64,000 bases of DNA from Rhynchospora pubera (Eukaryota > Streptophyta > Magnoliopsida > Poales > Cyperaceae). Below the pieces are notes generated by a model, which saw only the letters and a list, made by a program, of their open reading frames with translations, searched no databases and was not told where the DNA came from. Shown here one piece after another: positions 59,140-64,000 of this stretch (position 1 is its first letter; every line of letters begins with the position of its first letter). The stretch spans positions 196,827,902 to 196,891,901 of the forward strand of contig CM051459.1 in the NCBI GenBank assembly GCA_028095005.1, given 5' to 3'. The position numbers and the translations under genes are program-made.

Positions 59140-60205
59140 TAGCTTGAACATGTTACAGATTAGTAGACAAAAGTCAACAGTTATAAATCAACCTAAACAT
59201 TAGGGGTCTTTCTTTTCTGTGCAAGTCAGCTTCACACCGTGTCAGATGAGTAGTAGGTAGGTGGCTGAGGTTCACCTCTCCCACAGTAGGAAGTCTTGAG
59301 GAGAGTCCCCCCTTAATAAATAAGAAGTAGTGGGGAACCCGGCACGCCCACGTATGCGCCTTTCTTTGATATTAGAAAAAAACTACTTGACTTCATCCGG
59401 GAATCTTTCTAAGAAAGACATCCGGAAAAATTCCAGGTAGACCAGCTTTGCTTGGTGACGCCTATTCAGCTAGGTAGGGGGGAATTGGTCATAGCCGCTG
59501 AAGTCGAAGGCAAAAAGAAGGCGCGGAGCGATGGATAAGAAAGATGTTTGAGAACTCGGCGGGGCCCCCTCCCTCTGGGCTTTGAGTGAATTCACTCGCG
59601 TTCTGGCTCGTTCCAACAAGCAACGGCTAAGCTCGAAAGCCGTTGCGCGTTAGGACGCGCATCCGTTTTCTCGCTTGGTTCAAGAATAAAGAGGAAATCC
59701 CGTTTGGGCTGCCAATTCTACACGTCTTGAGGCCGATTCCTCTAGTTATTGAAATGACTTCCATTCTCATGGATTGACTTTGATTTTCCGCTCTATATAC
59801 GATAAACGTTGAGAGAGATAAAATGGCAAGCAACGCTCGCTCAGTGATCGATTTCTTCTAACAAAAGTCTTTCTTCTTTATGCCCTGGTTACTATTAAGT
59901 TAGTTAGCGAGCTTACTATAAGCCAAGAGTAAGTTTGATTAGGAACTACACCACGCATCAGTGCAATTTCAAATAAAAAAAAGAAATTAGAAGAAGAAAG
60001 AAAAAGGCCAAAATGAATATAAAAATGAATATAAAAAGGAATTGAATTCAGGAGCTTATGATGATGGCTAGCTAAGAAAGAAAGGAAGACAACGTGAGAA
60101 CTCAATGCGTCCCTTCTCTGTCAACGAATCCACCAGAACACGCAGATGCGGGAGGTGCCGGTGTGGTGTTGCTGGCGTGTCAGGAAAATGGGCCTGAAAA
60201 TAAGA
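59140..60205. other. unassigned spacer upstream of the nad4 fragment
   Basis: Would hold the 5' region of nad4 if this was copied along with it. No promoter was identified with confidence. The minus frame 59627-59833 is unidentified. Confidence 0.45.
59519..59530 (-). repeat. GC-rich 12-mer
   Basis: AGGCGCGGAGCG followed by AT, about 390 bp upstream of the nad4 fragment. Confidence 0.55.
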
Positions 60206-60213
60206 ACTTCTGT

Positions 60214-60300
60214 TATCTTTTTACTGATGCAAGTAATCACATGTGCGGGGATAGTCATATTTTTGAGGATCTGGAGGGAATAGCACGATTTCACTAATTG
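60214..60300 (+). pseudogene. Ty1/Copia protease fragment
   Basis: Reads TDASNHMCGDSHIFEDLEG, matching the Copia protease block just after the active site (the usual D-S-G-A-S-N-H-M pattern). The active-site region itself is altered: the first residues read T-D-A-S-N. About 28 codons are recognisable. Confidence 0.65.
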
Positions 60301-60865
60301 TTTCGTATGGGTCGTCAGTGTTTGATTAAATTACTGATTTCTTTATAAAATAAAAACTTTTACCTATTATAGGTACGAAAGCCTATTGTTTTGACTATCG
60401 AGTCCTAGGATTTTATTTATCCTATTGAATGGTTTAAGCTTATGCTTTATTTCCTTCGATTTCTTCTTTCGATATGAGCGAGCCAAAACCTATACTTTAC
60501 TGATCTAGTAGCCCTATTCACATATGCCTATTTCTCTAAACCTAGTCCTATTACTGGCATATCCCGGTGCTCGCTTATCCCTATTTCGTACATACCTGTC
60601 TGGAAAAGCTAGGTAGTGCTCTATTTGTCTATGGAATGAATTGGCAGCAGAATTAGAAAGAAGGTTGGCTAGCTCACTAAGAAGGATATTCTTCTTTAAG
60701 CTTTTATTTGCTTAGATTGGGAAGATCTTTAGAGACCTAAGACTGATGATGAGATTGGAATGGTGAGGAAGAGAAAGTAGGGCTATTCTGGCAACTTAAT
60801 CTGGAGAATTGTCACCACTACCCTCGAAGGGCTTGTTAAACCACTGCGAAAAGTCCTCTGACGAG

Positions 60866-60901
60866 CCTTTTCACTCGTAACATTAGTAGTTACTCGCTGG
60901 G
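60866..60901 (-). repeat. hairpin element copy 10
   Basis: CCTTTTCACTCGTAACATTA followed by GTAGTTACTCGCTGGG. Stem GTAAC/GTTAC. Confidence 0.8.
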
Positions 60902-62646
60902 CGAATTTTAGGTGCCACCTATAATAATAGATCTCAGTGTTGAAACTGCTCGTAGGATAATATCCATGATGATACGGAATATGCATACTGAGCATGAATT
61001 TTCATGTTGGTGAGTACAGTTATCGCGTAAACATCGTAGGAGGTATCTTAGGATTTAATCCTACCGCGTACTTTTTCTCTTGAGATGAGCTACAACCAGT
61101 GGAGCCCCGACATTGTCTTGCTTCGTAATCCGTACATGAGGGCGAAACATGGGTATGACTCGAAAGTAGAGTGAGTTGTGTCAAAACTTGTACAGACACG
61201 GGCTGGCTTTCTAAGAAAAGCTGGTTTCCACATTCATGGAATTAGGATGGACTTGAAGGACTTCGACTTCCATACATACGGCTATCACGAACAAGCAAGA
61301 TTGGGATGAGGAAGCGAGCTACATAGTTGGAGCCAGCTGGTTTGAAGTAAATTCCAATTTCAAAACTCAAGACGTGGGGAAGCTTTGGCACTGCGTGAGG
61401 GAGCGAATTTGGCCGTGCTGGAGAAACCCGCCTGAAAGAGGAAAGCCTTTTCGCGATGTAGGCATTGGCCCGTGTCAGGATGAAGGTATGTGTGAAAGCA
61501 AGGGAACAGATGTCGCAAACTGGACCAAAGGATCTTACTTTGCAACTGCACAAGAAGGCCGCAGGTTAACAACAAGTGCTTGCTTGTCAGTTGGATAGTA
61601 ATCTGACAGTAGCTGAAAAATACAACGAATAATCTCATAAATAGTAGAATCAATTCCATACATACGATTAGTCCAACACCACTCGAGTTATTTCGCTCTA
61701 GCTGCATGAATCTGAAGCTTTGTCTCATAGAGAGAACTAAAAGCTACGCCCAGTGATACACTACTAATGGGAGAGGCACGAAAAGTCGCTCGACTGAACA
61801 GGAAAGGAACGTAGGCATGAGAGAGAAACTAAAAATGTATAGTAGGCACGTTACGCTCCTAACAAAAGAGAACCTTTTCAAGTTAATGAGGCTGTCCAGT
61901 AGGTTTGGGTTATTTCCTGGCTAGGTCAGTCACATGTTGCCGAACGAAGCCAAAAGAAACCAGATTTGCCATTAGAAAGTAAGCTGCTTGGAGATGACTC
62001 CACGGGCGGGGTTCAATGCTTAATGCTCAGCCTAGTTTCTCAGAAAAATGCATATATTAGATAGAGCATGCATATTCTTACTTAATATATAGATAGTGGA
62101 TTGCTTTTACTTCAACTATTATGCAGATTGTAGATCCATGGGCAGGCGTATTTATTGGTTGCTTTCTGAGCGAGAAGGAGGGGTTCTTCTTCTATGTAGA
62201 TTTTGATTCAGCAGCGGCGGGCTTTCTTTCCTTAAAGAAATAATGCCTTTCTACTTACTCTAGAGTTCTTTCTCTCAGATTTACCTACGTACATACCTAT
62301 GGCGGAAGCACAGGTATATTATTGGTGATAGGCAGAATTTTTTCCATGATGATACTCCCTTGAGGACTCATTCCAAGTATGCACTAAAGAGCATTGGTGA
62401 CTTTCTGCCCTCAGCATGTTCATGTATAGACCATCTTAATGAGAAGAGTCCGTCGCACCAACTATGATTTTAGAGAGCTTTCCTTTTTATTGACAAGTGG
62501 GAGACCGCATACAGGTGAAAAAACAACTCCAATTCTTACATCCCGGCTGGCTATGTGCCTTCCTTTCGTATACAAGCACTCTGCCTCTTTCTTAAACAAT
62601 GGCGACGATGGAGAGCCTGATCGGACTAGGTTACCGGATCCACGAC

Positions 62647-62687
62647 CCAGCGAGTAACTACGGCATGTTACGAACAAAAAAGGGCTC
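62647..62687 (+). repeat. hairpin element copy 11, loop variant
   Basis: CCAGCGAGTAACTACGGCAT followed by GTTACGAACAAAAAAGG. Stem GTAAC/GTTAC with an 8-nt loop TACGGCAT, related to the loop of the second hairpin at 27841. Confidence 0.75.
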
Positions 62688-63541
62688 ATCAACAAATTGA
62701 AGCATGCCCTTACTACTGCTCCCATAAATTGCACACAAAGACACCTTTGCAGGTTCTTCCTCCACCATGGTCATTACTTCTGCTGACTCGGTAACAATAG
62801 GGATACCCGTACCAGTATAATTTGCTGCGCCCTTTGTCTAGAATGTTTTATCCACTCATCCCGATCGAATGTTTCAATTGCAGAGAAACTAATTGCAGAG
62901 TTGGAGTGACTATAGGCAATGCTTGGGATCGAAACTCAAGACCTACTTCAACTGAAACTCTTCTTTTCCCCAGAGGGGCCATGGGCTACTATACCACTTT
63001 TTGACGGACTAAAATGAACATAAAAAGGAGTTTTTTCATTACCAGTATACTAGCATAAAGAAATACAATGAAAAGAGTGCTATAAATAAGCGAACAACCG
63101 CAAGGAAGCGTACTGTGAGCAGGTATGTATGACCGTTACTAGGGAGGGGGGCAGGCAGGATCCCTTGTAGCAAGTAAGCTAGCCAACTCGGGGTTGTTTA
63201 GAACGGAAGAGCTACACTCCGTGCCTTTGCATCTTCATTTTAATAGACTAGTCTATGACAGCGCACCACGTCATCAATGTGCACATATCCCATTCTTCCA
63301 TGCTGCCATGAGAATCTCTATCTTCCTCCTTTCGATATGACCTCTACGCGATTTCTTTCATCTATCACTTCAACGCCTATCCTATCCCTTTGTCTAGACC
63401 GGAATCGAAGTAAGAGGATTCGTAGCTTTCGGTCAACTATTGATTTAGTAACCTGCGCTGGTTTCATGAGCGATCCCAGCTCTCACAGAAGAGTAAGGTA
63501 GATCTGGTACAACCGGTCTTGTATCACCGAACTGTCTTGAA

Positions 63542-63856
63542 CTATCTTCTTTGTCTCACCGTCATTGATTCGATAAGCAAACTCACCCTAACGCCAAAAT
63601 GCAAAAACGCACACCTCCTTTTCTGAGTGCATTCACCAGCTTTTCCATACATACGAGTGTAACTGAGGATTTTCTTCTTCTCCAAACGCTTTAACTCCCG
63701 GAAAACGGGCAAGTTCACATCAAAATTCCACTTAAAAACATCTATGTTAAGTACTGACACAGAAGGAATAATGAAGACTTCGGTAGGCCTCCTCATCGTC
63801 TCAATGTCGGCGTTTGCTGAAAACGATGGTAACGTGTCTGCAGTGGTTGTATCCAT
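63542..63856 (-). CDS. hypothetical protein C
   Basis: A 104-codon frame near the window edge: FIIPSVSVLNIDVFKWNFDV and ILSYTRMYGKAGECTQKRRC. It is not recognised. The regular pattern of hydrophobic and basic residues makes it a better candidate than most frames here, but no start signal or neighbour supports it. Confidence 0.25.
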   Translation of the reverse strand: MDTTTADTLPSFSANADIETMRRPTEVFIIPSVSVLNIDVFKWNFDVNLPVFRELKRLEKKKILSYTRMYGKAGECTQKRRCAFLHFGVRVSLLIESMTVRQRR

Positions 63857-64000
63857 GCCAAGCAGGTGCGCAGATTCCCTCTATTGTTGTTTCGTGTTGT
63901 TTTATTATGTTTCGTTACTGACTCTGAGCATTCAACCAAACCAAGAATCATACATAATTCGTAATAAAAGAGGCGGAGTGAGAGTTGCTATTAATATCTC

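Larger units (their letters stand above)
60310..63500. other. unassigned spacer
   Basis: No gene recognised. Frames on both strands at 61242-61728 (103 and 122 codons, minus) overlap one another in different frames and show no known motif. Confidence 0.45.

Noticed and set aside
61360..61728. Minus-strand ORF of 122 codons
   Set aside because: Overlaps another minus ORF in a different frame. Composition is not protein-like and no domain was recognised.

Overview
The window looks like non-coding DNA from the mitochondrial genome of a seed plant, probably an angiosperm. Three things point there: the 5' part of exon 1 of the mitochondrial complex I gene nad4 (minus strand, about 58.75-59.13 kb), relics of the DNA and RNA polymerase genes of plant mitochondrial linear plasmids, and long gene-poor spacer carrying small dispersed repeats and patches of nuclear retro- and DNA-transposon sequence. 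I cannot name the species. A nuclear locus made of mitochondrial DNA is a possible alternative, since all nuclear-type pieces here are broken. No complete standard mitochondrial gene, rRNA or tRNA was recognised in 64 kb. Layout: 1-3.1 kb is spacer. 3.1-5.8 kb is a nuclear insert with a TATA box and an intron-containing 'putative plant transposon protein' gene carrying two frameshifts. 6.2 kb holds a Copia reverse transcriptase scrap (minus strand). 8.1-8.3 kb holds a second relic of the same plant-transposon protein family. 10.4-11.6 kb holds two different family-B DNA polymerase (linear plasmid dpo) relics lying tail to tail. 13.0 kb is a LINE endonuclease scrap. 14.6-14.95 kb has Gypsy integrase and protease scraps on opposite strands. 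17.0-18.2 kb is the N-terminal part of a plasmid RNA polymerase (minus strand). 19.8-24.3 kb is a nuclear insert with a PIF/Harbinger element: a DDE transposase and a Myb/SANT-like partner protein, each with a recognisable spliceosomal intron. 24.3-33.6 kb is mostly unassigned spacer. 33.6, 34.2, 37.5 and 41.3 kb carry Gypsy and Copia scraps. 35.4-36.8 kb (minus) is an unidentified degraded coding relic. 45.4-47.7 kb is a longer Copia piece (gag, protease, integrase) cut off before the reverse transcriptase. 50.2-50.5 kb (minus) is the C-terminal part of a plasmid RNA polymerase. 57.9-58.1 kb has two exon-like blocks with splice sites. 58.6-59.1 kb (minus) is an open chimeric ORF joining nad4 to unrelated sequence. 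60.2 kb is a Copia protease scrap. The clearest undescribed structure is a family of about eleven hairpin elements of roughly 36 bp scattered on both strands. Each has a short stem around a 7-8 nt loop. Two copies have different stem sequence that still pairs, which suggests that the hairpin itself is maintained. At least four copies sit at or next to the edge of a nuclear or transposon fragment. A second, GC-rich 12-mer occurs at eight or more places and follows one hairpin directly. Nothing here works together as a pathway. The only reading frame with a credible chance of expression is the nad4 chimera, whose design (the membrane-spanning start of a respiratory gene fused to foreign sequence) resembles ORFs linked to cytoplasmic male sterility.
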